Shown: positions 45,601-55,300 of the stretch, piece by piece
How the letters are laid out: every line of letters starts with the position of its first letter
Position numbering within the stretch: the stretch's first letter is position 1
From: Cyclobacteriaceae bacterium YHN15
GTDB taxonomy: Bacteria > Bacteroidota > Bacteroidia > Cytophagales > Cyclobacteriaceae
Reading direction: 5' to 3'
DNA: 64,000 nucleotides
Assembly: GCA_003797895.1 (NCBI GenBank)
Contig: RKQB01000003.1
Coordinates: 434,001-498,000 of the forward strand
Position numbers and translations under genes: made by a program
The notes under the pieces: generated by a model
The model's input: only the letters and a program-made list of their open reading frames with translations
The model's database searches: none
What the model was told of the DNA's origin: nothing

Positions 45601-45976
45601 AAAAGTTACTGAACTCAAAACGCTATATCTAGAGAATAATGGTGATAAACTCACTCCTAATGATCTCCCTATAGAAGCACAATTTGCACCCGTTCATGCA
45701 ATTTATCCTTTGGATGTTGATGGTGATGGCAACTTGGATTTTGTTTTGGCGGGAAACCAATCCTATACCAGATTACGTATTGGTGTAATGGATGCCAATC
45801 AAGGTCAATTGTTTAAAGGGGATGGAAATGGTAACTTTACCTATGTTCCACAGTTGAAGTCAGGATTAAAAATACAGGGTGATGTGAAATCAATCTTACG
45901 ACTATCCTCTCAACCGGAGTACTTACATTTTGGGATCAATAATTCTGAAGTAAAATCCTACAAATTGAATGATTAA
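42677..45976 (+). CDS. VCBS/FG-GAP repeat protein with ASPIC/UnbV domain
   Basis: 1099 residues. N-terminal hydrophobic anchor (VTPLTLGIFAVFFSF), then many calcium-binding VCBS/FG-GAP repeats (GDINNDGLDDLFF, VDINGDGLLDIYV, FDFDNDGDLDLYL). An ASPIC/UnbV domain lies near 520-610 (SGIGSKIKIYTKNK, LVITWPSGKQQTL). A second group of repeats follows. Likely cell-surface beta-propeller. Such proteins occur in sugar-use loci of Bacteroidota; their role is unknown. An upstream frame extension of ten residues is not used. Confidence 0.85.
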   Translation: MKSWNYKKIVTPLTLGIFAVFFSFKDYSKGLVFDLLSSKKTGISFNNKLTEDAKNNILTYEYFYNGGGVAIGDINNDGLDDLFFTGNMVENKLYLNQGDFKFKDISNSSGTKGKTSWTTGVTMVDINGDGLLDIYVCYSGNGNLDSRRNQLFINQGDLTFREEAKTYGLDDPSNSTQALFFDFDNDGDLDLYLLNHHIEVINEIEFDQVRKIRHPFAGDKLFKNENGKYIDISEEAGIKGSALGFGLGVIASDINGDGYLDIFVSNDYIEPDYLYINNRDGTFTDVMSEMIQHLSHFSMGLDVADINNDGLVDIFTLDMLPEDNKRQKLLYGPENYEQYALMIKRGFYHQNMRNMLQLNQGNGLFSEIGQLAGVSNTDWSWSALFFDATNSGFKDLFISNGYFRDYTNRDFLKYKGDYYFKSAVAGEKADTLHLVTSMSSTPIPNYFFENEGKLMFKDRSNEWGIGIPNFSNGAAYADLNNDGQLDLIVNNVNQSALVYQNNYASITGNKRNWIQIKLSGNAPNTSGIGSKIKIYTKNKTQVLEQMPTRGFQSSVSHRLHVGLDQETAVDSLVITWPSGKQQTLTKISVNQIIEIRENEAMKKESTALNIKTIFSETEPLLPFRHEEFGFNDFKRQPLLLEMPSYIGPVMLSGDVDGDGMDEIYFGGSKGSKGKLFKIIGGEWIQSEDFDSLEEFTDAAAVFFDANGDGHLDLYIGSGGYHDYLSSDESLQDRLYINDGTGRLLHRPEALPRIRTSTSVISVSDYNGDGHPDIFIGSRIIPGRYPLAPKSHILLNDGKGNFSNNTSEYLPADGEIGMITDAISLDLNKDGKNDLILVGEYMPISILINEGGKFTDQTGSWIENNTNGWWSSLAMGDFDNDGDMDFIVGNFGLNSQFKPSQSQPLILYFADFDDNSSIDPLLVTPIQGKYYPFPSRDELLDQMYSMRNKFTDYASYANANIEQVLTKDQLKNASTLKVTELKTLYLENNGDKLTPNDLPIEAQFAPVHAIYPLDVDGDGNLDFVLAGNQSYTRLRIGVMDANQGQLFKGDGNGNFTYVPQLKSGLKIQGDVKSILRLSSQPEYLHFGINNSEVKSYKLND

Positions 45977-45998
45977 GGTGAAGTGATACAGCTTAAAT

Positions 45999-47330
45999 AT
46001 GAAAAAAAAAGAAACGTTCCAAAAGATAAGACCTATGTTGCTTATTCTTTTTCTTCTTTTTGTGAATCCGGTTTTTGCCCAAAAGAAAAACCCTGACATC
46101 GGTGTTTTTATTGACAACTTATTCCATATCACAGAAGTAATGGTGACAGATGTTGCTTCTCCCCCAGCAGCAGCAAGATTTTATGCTTACAGTACATTAG
46201 CGGCTCAATTGGCTTGGGATCAAGCCATTAACACTCCCAATGAAATGAGTTTGATTTCGAAATCCAACCATAGAATCCCCAAAGTACAAATTGATCTTAG
46301 TGAAATTGAACCCCATTTTGTGGCTATTTATGCCATGTTAGAGGTAGGAAAACAACTAATGCCCTCCGGGAAAATACTGTCCGACAAACAAGAAAAGCTG
46401 ATCGGCCATTTTATAAAGTCAAAATGGATTTCCAAAAAACAATTGAATCAAAATCTAAACTTTGCCAAGTCTGCGGCAATACAAATCTTATCCATTGCAG
46501 GTAATGATAATTATAACCGGCTAAGTACACTTACCAGGTATTCCCCAAAAAATAAAGAAGGCCACTGGTATCCCACGCCTCCAGCCTATATGGCAGCTGT
46601 TGAACCTGAGTGGAAAACCATCTTACCTTTTTTCATTCAGGACCTGAGCTTGTACAAACCAAAATCTCCAGCCAGTTTTTCTATGGAACCAGGAAGTTCA
46701 TTTAATGACCAATTACAGGAAGTTTATCAAATAACTTCAAACCTAGATGAAGAATCCAAATTGATAGCCAATTTCTGGGATTGTAATCCCTTCATGGTCC
46801 AATATTCAGGGCACATGGCTATAGGAATTAAAAAAATCTCTCCTGGCGGTCATTGGGTAGGAATTACCGGGATAGCTAGCCAAAAAGCCAAACTTAATTG
46901 GGAGGAAACATTATTCATCCATTCCTTGGTGTCAATGGGTCTACATGATGCATTTATAAGTTGCTGGGAGGAAAAATATGATTCAGACCGGATAAGGCCG
47001 GAATCTGCAATTAACAAATACTTGGACGAAAACTGGAGACCGCTTCTTCAAACTCCCCCTTTTCCTGAATATACCAGTGGGCATAGCGTGGTTTCTTCTA
47101 TGAGTGCAGAACTGCTTACCCACTACTTTGGAGAGAGTTTTGACTTTATTGATACTTCTGAAGTCTATTTTGGACTTCCCGAAAGACATTTTTCTTCCTT
47201 TTATCAGGCAGCTGAAGAGGCCGCTATTTCGAGATTATACGGAGGAATTCATTTCAGAGATGCTATTGAAGAAGGGTCCAAACAGGGTAAATCCATTGCC
47301 CAATATATTCTAACAAGAATTACTAATTGA
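45999..47330 (+). CDS. Vanadium-dependent haloperoxidase-like protein (PAP2 superfamily)
   Basis: 443 residues with a signal peptide ending NPVFAQ. PAP2-like active-site motifs: DRIRPE (Lys/Arg site), EYTSGHSVVSSMSAEL (TSGH) and RLYGGIHFRDAIEEG (second His). Vanadium haloperoxidases or phosphatases of the fold share these. It follows the VCBS gene by 22 bases and both occur together in other Bacteroidota sugar loci (from memory). Activity could be halide oxidation or phosphate release; vanadate-binding is not proven. Confidence 0.83.
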   Translation: MKKKETFQKIRPMLLILFLLFVNPVFAQKKNPDIGVFIDNLFHITEVMVTDVASPPAAARFYAYSTLAAQLAWDQAINTPNEMSLISKSNHRIPKVQIDLSEIEPHFVAIYAMLEVGKQLMPSGKILSDKQEKLIGHFIKSKWISKKQLNQNLNFAKSAAIQILSIAGNDNYNRLSTLTRYSPKNKEGHWYPTPPAYMAAVEPEWKTILPFFIQDLSLYKPKSPASFSMEPGSSFNDQLQEVYQITSNLDEESKLIANFWDCNPFMVQYSGHMAIGIKKISPGGHWVGITGIASQKAKLNWEETLFIHSLVSMGLHDAFISCWEEKYDSDRIRPESAINKYLDENWRPLLQTPPFPEYTSGHSVVSSMSAELLTHYFGESFDFIDTSEVYFGLPERHFSSFYQAAEEAAISRLYGGIHFRDAIEEGSKQGKSIAQYILTRITN

Positions 47331-47394
47331 GGCAATCTATTTTTTAGGCCGAAGACAAAAAACACTCATGAATTGATAAAAAAGGTTTAATTTT

Positions 47395-48270
47395 TTAAAA
47401 TTTGGAATTTCCATTTACGAATATTGAAGCAGCGCCATACAAGGCACTTTTTTCACCCAGTCTAGAAATCTCAATTGGAATATCCAATCCCGCAATACTC
47501 AATTGTGAAATGGTTCTGTCTAAAAAAAGTTCTGATGAGAGTGAGATATTTCCGCCGATAATTACTTTTTCCATTTTAAAATCGGCATACTGGTTTTGAA
47601 TAAAATCCGCCAAATTAGAAGAATATACCTCAAAAACTTCTTCAATTTTTCCAATTAGATTTGGATGGGAAATAAACTCTTTGACACCTTCTATATCAAT
47701 GACAAATTTAGATTTGGCCCATTGTACAAACCAGGAAGTCCCTAAGTAATTTTCTGCAATGCTATCTTTAAAAGGAGTACTCCATAATTCTGCATCCCTC
47801 ACACTATTTCCCGATTTTATGGCCGAGCCAAGTCCCGAACCTAGAGTAATCCCTAAAATGGAATCTATCCCTATACCTATCCCAAAAGCTGATTCTCCTA
47901 AAAGAAAGGCCTCGGCATCATTAATAAAATTAATGGAAGATTCCTGAACCCCCAGTCTATTACTTAGCTCCTTTTTAACATTAACCCCATAAAGACTTCT
48001 GAATTTTCCCTGCTCTTTTATCAGACAAACTCCTTCATTATAATCAAAAGGAGCAGGCATCGCAAGTGAAATAAATATTGGATCTCCAGGAGGATACATA
48101 TTTTTTATAACAGAAGTCCAATTATCAAGAATGATGGCCTTATCAGCAAAGGAATCAATACTTTGCCTCTCTATCTTGGCCAAATGTATTCCATCACAAT
48201 CTTCTTCAAAAAGAGCTATCGTGATATGGGATCCGCCTACATCACCGGCTACAATTCTTCTTTGGGTCAT
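47395..48270 (-). CDS. ROK-family sugar kinase
   Basis: 291 residues. N-terminal ATP-binding GDVGGSHITIALFEED and GITLGSGLGSAIKSG fit ROK hexokinases. It lacks the zinc motif CxCGxxGCxE of most ROK proteins. As terminal gene after the SusCD-GH18-LacI set it may phosphorylate glucose or N-acetylglucosamine taken up by that locus (inference). The ATG before TQRRIVAGDVGGSH is chosen over one 12 codons upstream. Confidence 0.82.
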   Translation of the reverse strand: MTQRRIVAGDVGGSHITIALFEEDCDGIHLAKIERQSIDSFADKAIILDNWTSVIKNMYPPGDPIFISLAMPAPFDYNEGVCLIKEQGKFRSLYGVNVKKELSNRLGVQESSINFINDAEAFLLGESAFGIGIGIDSILGITLGSGLGSAIKSGNSVRDAELWSTPFKDSIAENYLGTSWFVQWAKSKFVIDIEGVKEFISHPNLIGKIEEVFEVYSSNLADFIQNQYADFKMEKVIIGGNISLSSELFLDRTISQLSIAGLDIPIEISRLGEKSALYGAASIFVNGNSKF

Positions 48271-48412
48271 TTTTGGGTCACTGTTTTGGGCAATAATCCC
48301 TTTCAAAAATCAATTTCTCGGGGAAAAAAGACCTGAAAATTGAAGCTAAAAGGATTTATCAAAAATAATGAATATTTAAATAAAGCAATAGTTTTCAAAA
48401 ATTTATTTGCTT

Positions 48413-49444
48413 TTAATCCGAAATTTCAGAAGATTGCCTCACATGAAGCATATTGGGCAATGTAATTTGCTGAAACTTTCTTCCTTGATTACTTTCATCA
48501 AGCTGAAGTAAAATTGATTCCATCAATTTCTCTGCAATCAATTCAAGTGGCTGTTCAATAGCTGAAATCTGTGGCTGATAAAGATTGAAAAAATAATGGT
48601 CATCAAATGATACTACCTTAATTTCTTTTTGAATTTTCTTTTTGAGACGGCTCAAAGCCTGAAGTCCTTCGAATGCCAGATAATTTGTGGAAAAAAAGAT
48701 ACCATCCAGTTTGTCATGACTTTTGAAAAATTCCAGTATGCTTTTTGAAGCCTCCTGCTCAGCTATTGCATGAAATTTAACTTTAAAAATGGTGTGCTCC
48801 ACGTCACTTCCCTCCACCGCTTTCAGAAAACCTTTTAATCTTTCCAACATTTGTGTTTGGTTTGATTCAACTGTAATAAAACCAATGTTTTTGCACCCCC
48901 CCTGCTGTATTAAATGCTTGGTAGCTTCAAAGGCGCTAATCTCATTCTCTACCACTACATAACTACAGTCAATTTCAGGGATCCATCTGTCAAAAAGTAC
49001 AACAGCTAACCCCTCATCCAATAATTCCAAAATAGTGCTTTCCAGGTCAGGGGTTGGGGTAATAATGAATCCATCAACATTCCTCATTTTAAAGGTAGCA
49101 ATAAGCTCTTTGGCCTTCTCTGGTTGGTTGTCAGTACTACAATAGATAATCTTATAACCGTTTTTATATGCTTTTTCCTCGATCAACCTAGCTATAGAAG
49201 CGAAAAAATTATTGGAAATATCTTCGACCATAAATACAATCACTTTGGATTTACCTAATCGCAGGCTTTGAGCAAGATGACTAGGCTTATACCCAATTTG
49301 TTGTATGTAAGCTTCAACTTTCTTGGTCAATTCCTCACTGATTCTTTTTTCCCTTGCTTTCCCATTTAGAATAAATGAAACTGTAGTGATGGAAATTCCC
49401 AGTGCTTTGGCAATATCTTTGATGGAAGTCTTTTTTTTGGCCAT
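48413..49444 (-). CDS. LacI-family transcriptional regulator
   Basis: 343 residues. N-terminal LacI HTH TSIKDIAKALGISITTVSFILNGKA, hinge with KPSHLAQSLRLGKS, then a periplasmic-binding-protein-like sensor domain (VIVFMVEDISNNFFA to the C-terminus). Probably senses a sugar and represses or activates the adjacent SusCD locus. An ATG upstream by 11 codons is not used. An inverted repeat (ATTGGTT/AACCAAT, 49454-49478) lies 10 bases upstream of the ATG and may serve autoregulation. Confidence 0.9.
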   Translation of the reverse strand: MAKKKTSIKDIAKALGISITTVSFILNGKAREKRISEELTKKVEAYIQQIGYKPSHLAQSLRLGKSKVIVFMVEDISNNFFASIARLIEEKAYKNGYKIIYCSTDNQPEKAKELIATFKMRNVDGFIITPTPDLESTILELLDEGLAVVLFDRWIPEIDCSYVVVENEISAFEATKHLIQQGGCKNIGFITVESNQTQMLERLKGFLKAVEGSDVEHTIFKVKFHAIAEQEASKSILEFFKSHDKLDGIFFSTNYLAFEGLQALSRLKKKIQKEIKVVSFDDHYFFNLYQPQISAIEQPLELIAEKLMESILLQLDESNQGRKFQQITLPNMLHVRQSSEISD

Positions 49445-49523
49445 TTTGTACTTATTGGTTAAAATAAGTAAAACCAATTAGGGCAATATTGTTTATTTTT
49501 TCGCTATTTATCAAAGATTATGA

Positions 49524-50654
49524 CTATTTAAAACTTTCCTTTATGGCATTGAGTAAAGTCCGGGAATCTGAGTCTTCATGGTATTCCCAAAACATGACTC
49601 CACCCATCCCTTTATTTTTAACAAAGTCTATCTTTTTGTGAATGGACTCAGGACTTTCATAGGTCACAAAAATAGAATCACTTTCATTCCAAAGAAAAGA
49701 TGCATTGGAAAGTGAATCCCATTTTTTGGAATAATTTTCATCCTTCAAAAAAGCCTCAATATCCCTATATGGAAAATTCCTCCATCCGACGGCCTGCTGA
49801 AACAATCCGAGATTTTGGGGGTATACAGACTTCCATGCTTTTCCATAAAAAGCCACTCCCATTACCAATTTCTCAATTGGCACTCCTGCAGCTACATGGT
49901 CTTTTACCGAATTCTCAGCAGATCTTCCATCAACCTCTACTGTTGATAAATTTGTATGATGACCGGTCAGGGGTTTAAAGACCCCAGTGAAATCATAAGT
50001 CATGATATTGATAAAATCAAGGTATTTCTGCGCCTCTCCAAGATTATTCACATCCACATACTCCTTGAACCCCCCAGTGGCTATGGTATTTAGATAATGG
50101 ATGTTGTTCAATTGACCCAAACTATCCAAAGCCTCCCTTACTGACTTCAGCATTAAAACAAAGTTCTCTCTATCTTCCTCCCTAAATACATTATCATCTC
50201 CCGGATATCCTGGATATTCCCAATCAAAATCCAACCCATCCAATTGATGTCTGACAAGAAAATTAATGGCCGAATCTGTAAATTTTTTCCTGGATTCTTC
50301 AGTCAATACCGCATCAGAAAATCCTTTGGACCAAGTCCATCCACCAATGGAGATCAGGATTTTAAGGTCAGGGTTTATGGATTTCAAGGATCTCAATTTG
50401 ACAATATTCGCTTTGTCCTGTTCTGCTCTTCCCTCCCCTTCAATGACGACCCCATCGATTACATTGGCAAAAGCATAATTGATATGGGTCAATTTATCCG
50501 CCTCGATTTTATCGGGATCAACACCTTTCCACCCGGCTATGTATCCAATGACTTTATATTCTTTGGATGTAGTAATTCCTTCTTCTTTTTTCTCAGTATC
50601 ACATGATATATATGTGACACATACAATCATTAGGAGAATTAATTTGTTCTTCAT
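49524..50654 (-). CDS. GH18 chitinase-like lipoprotein
   Basis: 376 residues. Lipoprotein signal with lipobox YISC (Cys18). GH18 core: VIGYIAGWKG, KILISIGGWTWSKGF and the catalytic DGLDFDWEYPG with acid Glu146; late MTYDFTG, GVAFYGKAW and MFWEYHEDS. It hydrolyses beta-1,4-GlcNAc polymers, most likely chitin, from the cell surface or periplasm; other GH18 substrates (N-glycans, peptidoglycan) are less supported. Follows SusD by 90 bases. Confidence 0.92.
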   Translation of the reverse strand: MKNKLILLMIVCVTYISCDTEKKEEGITTSKEYKVIGYIAGWKGVDPDKIEADKLTHINYAFANVIDGVVIEGEGRAEQDKANIVKLRSLKSINPDLKILISIGGWTWSKGFSDAVLTEESRKKFTDSAINFLVRHQLDGLDFDWEYPGYPGDDNVFREEDRENFVLMLKSVREALDSLGQLNNIHYLNTIATGGFKEYVDVNNLGEAQKYLDFINIMTYDFTGVFKPLTGHHTNLSTVEVDGRSAENSVKDHVAAGVPIEKLVMGVAFYGKAWKSVYPQNLGLFQQAVGWRNFPYRDIEAFLKDENYSKKWDSLSNASFLWNESDSIFVTYESPESIHKKIDFVKNKGMGGVMFWEYHEDSDSRTLLNAIKESFK

Positions 50655-50744
50655 GGTGACAATGTAAATGGTTTAAAAGAAAAAGAGAGGACGTTCAATG
50701 AAAAATTGAACAACCCTCTCTTTTAAATCTTCAATTGTGAGAAA

Positions 50745-52313
50745 TTAATTTCCGCCGTCCCACCAAACTTTGGTCATAAGCAGGTCACCACCAATTCTGG
50801 CACGGGCTTGCTCATAGTTGTCAGGATTAGCTCCAATTTCAGCCTCCCAATATCTTAATCTTCTTGGAATTTCGTTGGCCTCAAATCTATTTGGATCCTG
50901 AGTGGGAGTCAATACAGGATAACCTGTTCTTCTCCAGTTTGACCAAGATTCAATATCGTTCAACCACGTAGCCGCCCAGTATTCTTCACCGATTAACCTC
51001 AATTTATCCTCAGTTGATGCAGCTGCAAAACCTCTTCCAGTTATATATGCGTCAACTTCAGCAGCGCTTCTTGCAAAGTCTGGGTCGAATTCAACCCACG
51101 CATTGATTGCTGCACGTACACCGTTCACAAAGTGAACATTGGCATCAGATCCAATCCATCCCAATACCGCAGCTTCGGCTCTCATCAACTCAACTTCAGC
51201 GTAAGTAATCAAGTAGTAGGGATCTTCCCAATCCAAATACTTAAGATTTAGCATTGAAAACATTCTGTTTCCAATGGCATCAAATTCTGCCAATTCAGTA
51301 GGATTAAGAATGGTTCTAATAGTAGAAGAATTATATCCATTAGGCATGCCTCTCTGAGCTGCAGGATCTGTATTCCAAGTTGATGCATCCTCTGGGTTGC
51401 CCAAACCTCCTGACACAATCATCAATCTTGGATCATTATTGGCTATCATCCAGTCCATGAAAGTCTTGCTGATTTTGCAATCCCTGGAGTATTTGTAAGT
51501 ATTCCAGTAACCATCATTAAGACCATTACGATTAACTCCAATTGGTCCAGTGGTAAAGTTGATGATGCCATTATCCACATTGGATGTAAAGGATCCGTTG
51601 TTACTTGCCTCAACAAATACTTCGCGTGCTTTGGCTGCGTCTACTTTACTCATTCTCATGGCAATTCTCATCAGCAATGCATTGGTGAATTTCCTCCATT
51701 GATCCAGATTACCGGCATACAGATAGTCCTGGGCACCTAATCCTCTTGCGGAGGCAGAGAATTTTTCTCTTGCAACCTTTAACTGATCCACCATGTCAAG
51801 GTAAATTTCCCTTTGATTATCATATCTAGGGAACCAAAATTCTTCACCTTCAAGCCCTCTTCCAGCTTCAAAATAAGGAATATCACCATACAAATCGGTC
51901 ATCCTATGCAAATCGAAAATTCTCAAAACAGTAGCTGCAGCATTCACATTGGCTTCAGCTGGATTGTCTTTGGTTTTGTCGATAACATGAGAAAATAACC
52001 TGATGACACCTGTATAGTGGGTTTCCATGTATGCACCACTATACTGGGCATTATAGAAATACTTATCTCCACTAAAATAACCTGCAAGTGATGATGAATG
52101 CTGTATCATAGTAGCAGCATACAACATATTTGCTCTGGTATTTTCATACTCACCTGCTATCCTTAGGGTCGCCAAGGAAAACAGGTATTGGTTGTCCATG
52201 TCTGTTACAGCATTGGGATCAATATTCAGGTCCAGTAAATCATCTTCATTACAAGAAGTGAAAGTAAGCGTCGCTGCTAACAAAAGGCCTGTGATTTTAT
52301 ATATCGCTTTCAT
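50745..52313 (-). CDS. SusD/RagB-like outer-membrane lipoprotein (SusD-like_2)
   Basis: 522 residues with lipobox TSC (Cys21). SusD-like_2 type: LDLNIDPNAVTDMDNQYLFSLATLRIAGEYENTRAN cut to key LNIDPNAVTD, then LRIFDLHRMTDLYGDIPYFEA and TYAEVELMRAEAAVLGW. Binds oligosaccharides as the lid on the SusC barrel. It lies 30 bases after susC. Ligand inferred to be chitin fragments from the GH18 gene. Confidence 0.92.
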   Translation of the reverse strand: MKAIYKITGLLLAATLTFTSCNEDDLLDLNIDPNAVTDMDNQYLFSLATLRIAGEYENTRANMLYAATMIQHSSSLAGYFSGDKYFYNAQYSGAYMETHYTGVIRLFSHVIDKTKDNPAEANVNAAATVLRIFDLHRMTDLYGDIPYFEAGRGLEGEEFWFPRYDNQREIYLDMVDQLKVAREKFSASARGLGAQDYLYAGNLDQWRKFTNALLMRIAMRMSKVDAAKAREVFVEASNNGSFTSNVDNGIINFTTGPIGVNRNGLNDGYWNTYKYSRDCKISKTFMDWMIANNDPRLMIVSGGLGNPEDASTWNTDPAAQRGMPNGYNSSTIRTILNPTELAEFDAIGNRMFSMLNLKYLDWEDPYYLITYAEVELMRAEAAVLGWIGSDANVHFVNGVRAAINAWVEFDPDFARSAAEVDAYITGRGFAAASTEDKLRLIGEEYWAATWLNDIESWSNWRRTGYPVLTPTQDPNRFEANEIPRRLRYWEAEIGANPDNYEQARARIGGDLLMTKVWWDGGN

Positions 52314-52343
52314 TTTTCTATCATTTAAAATTTATCAGATCCC

Positions 52344-55300
52344 TTAGAAGCTCAAGTTGATGTTGAATCCAAAGTTCCTGGTTACAGGCATTGCAAAGAA
52401 TTCCAAACCTTGGGAGTTACCACTGACTGTGTAAGCTGATTCAGGATGTATGTTCGGTACGTTGGACCATAACAAAGCTAAATTTCTTCCTACAAAAGAT
52501 ATGGATGCATTCTCAAATGGGGTTTTGGCCAACATTCTGTTGGGGAAGGTATAGCCAAAAGAAAACTCTCTCAATTGAACAAAAGAAGCATCGTATACAA
52601 TATTTTCCGTTACCATTGCATACTGTCCAAAATAATTGTCAATCAGGTAGCTATTTGGATCACCCGGTGTTGCAGGAATGTTCCATGTTCTAGCTTCACC
52701 ATTTGTGTCTACACCATTGATAGTCAAACCATTTTCCCTAGCTGCTACAGTTTCTTGGTGAAGACCGTTTGCATAGGCAAAATAGTTGGTTCCTGAAACA
52801 AGGCTACCACCATATCTCATATCCAATAAGATCATCATTCTGAAGTTTTTGTAAGACAGGTTATTGGCCAAACCTCCCGAAATTGGATGCCTGCCTTCAG
52901 CGATTGTCTCCAATCCATCAGTCCAAACAGGTAATCCGTCGTTGTTATAAACCTTCTGACCATTGATTTCTTTGTGTTTGAAACCAGCAATCATACCTAA
53001 AGGCTGACCTACTATGTGTCTGATTCTTTCTCTTCTTAATCTGGATTCATCCAAGTTGATAAAATCAATAGGGTCTCCTGCTGCATTTGTTCCCAAACTC
53101 AACACCTGACTTTGATTATTGGCATAATTCAATGAAAAATCCCATCTGAAGTTCCTGTTTTCAACAGCAACCACATTCAATAATATTTCTACACCACGGT
53201 TTCTCAACTCCCCGATATTGATGATAGTTGAACCAAAACCAGAGGTGGCAGAGATACCTGTTGCCAGGATATCATTGGTAGTATTCCTGTTATAGAAGGC
53301 AACATCCAAGCCGAGTTTATTTTCCAAGAACCTCAAATCAGCACCAAATTCATATTCAGTAGAAAGATATGGCTTCAGATTAGAGTTTGGAATAGAACCA
53401 TTATTGATCTGTCCTAAGAATCCTCCCAAGTGACCGTTACCAACAAGTCCATAAGTTAAATTGAGAGCATAAGGATTTGGTGCACCACCACCTGTTTGAC
53501 CCCAGGAAGCCCTGAATTTCGTGAAGGTGATAGCTTTAGGCATTTCAATAACATCACTTAAAACGAAACTTGATCCTATTGAAGGATAGAACAATTTACT
53601 GTTCGCCGGTGAAAGGGTGGAAAACTGATCCTGTCTTGCAGAAACGTTTAAGAAGAGGAAGTTTTTATATCCAAAGTTAGCAGACCCGAAAACTGAATTG
53701 ATTCCCCACTCACTGAATCCGTAAGAAACCTGAGGAGCCGCTACATTTCGGATACTCATAAAGAATGGGACAACCAGATCATTTCCGCCACCGCCAAGAG
53801 ATTCAAAGGATCTTCTCATTCTGTTACCGCCTATCATGGCATCTACTGAAAAGTCCCCAAATTGTTTGTTCATTCCAATGAACAAATCCAAGTTGTCTTC
53901 TCTGATAGTCCTTTTTGTTACGTTGTAATCCCCTCTTGGTTTGTAAGCAGTACCGTAAGGTTCAGTAGAATCATCGGTTCTTGACTGGAAATCGGTACCT
54001 GCCCTACCCATGATGTAAAGCCAATCGGTAATATCATACCTTAAAGAAACTTTACCCAATACTCTGTCTGTAACATCCTGTCTGAAAAACTGATAAGCAG
54101 CCCAGTAAGGGTTGGTCTGGAATACGTTCTGCTGATACCTTAATTCTGTCAAATCATCCTGAGCCCCAAATTTATCAGGATTTCCTTGTATTACAGAAAA
54201 TGGAATATTTCCAGGTCTGTTCAAAACAGAGAAATTGGCATTACCCGGAGAATCAGATAATCTTGGTCTGTTTTTGGCATTTTGTTTCGAGTACTGACTG
54301 CTAAAATCCAAAGTCAATTTCTTGCCCAATTTACTATTGATATTCACATTGATTACCTGTCTTTTAAAGCCAGCGTTAGGCATAATATCCTGGTTTTCAA
54401 GATTTGAATAAGCAAATCGGTAAGTCCCAGTCTCATTACCGCCACTTAAAGCTACGGAATTGTTCAGGGTATGACCAGTTCTGTAAAAATCATTGATACC
54501 TTCTCCTGTGTGGGAATAAGGCCTGGAAACACCATCAAACTGAACTGAATTGGCTCCAGAATATCTTCCGCCCCAATGAGACATTCCCACTTCCAAGGCC
54601 TCTCCAGCAGTTACAGGAATCACCCCGTCTCTACCAGGGCCATAAACTCTTTGATAATCTGTCAAATCCCAAGCCCTGTCAAAGGTAGTATTACTGTTTA
54701 AGGCAACCCCAATACCTTTTCTTGCTTTACCGGATTTGGTAGTGATCAATACTACCCCGTTAGCGGCCCTTGCACCATAAAGTGCTGCAGCAGCGTTACC
54801 CTTTAGAACTGAAATACTTTCTATATCATCCGGGTTTATGGATGCCAAACCGTCACCTCCATCATTACCTCCCCACATACCGGCACTTCCCAAATTGCCA
54901 GTTTCTATAGGCATACCATTAACAACATAAAGTGGTTGATCATTACCTGTAAGAGATGACCCTCCCCGGATAACGACCCTGGTTGACCCACCTGCACCGG
55001 TTGCTGGGGGGCTGACATTTACACCCGCAATTTTTCCAGTAAGGGCATTACCCAAGTTTACTGCTCTTGATTCAGTGAATTTATCGCCACCTATCTGGGT
55101 GACAGAATAACCCAAAGCTTTTTTGTCTTTCTCCATACCAAAAGAAACAACAACGACTTCCTGCAAGTCTGAAAGATCTTCGGCAAGGGTTATATCCAAA
55201 GTACTTCTATTCCCTACCAGAATTTCCTGGGCAGAAAAACCGATAAAAGAAAATACCAACACTGAATTGTTGGTTACCGAAATACTGTATCTACCATCCA

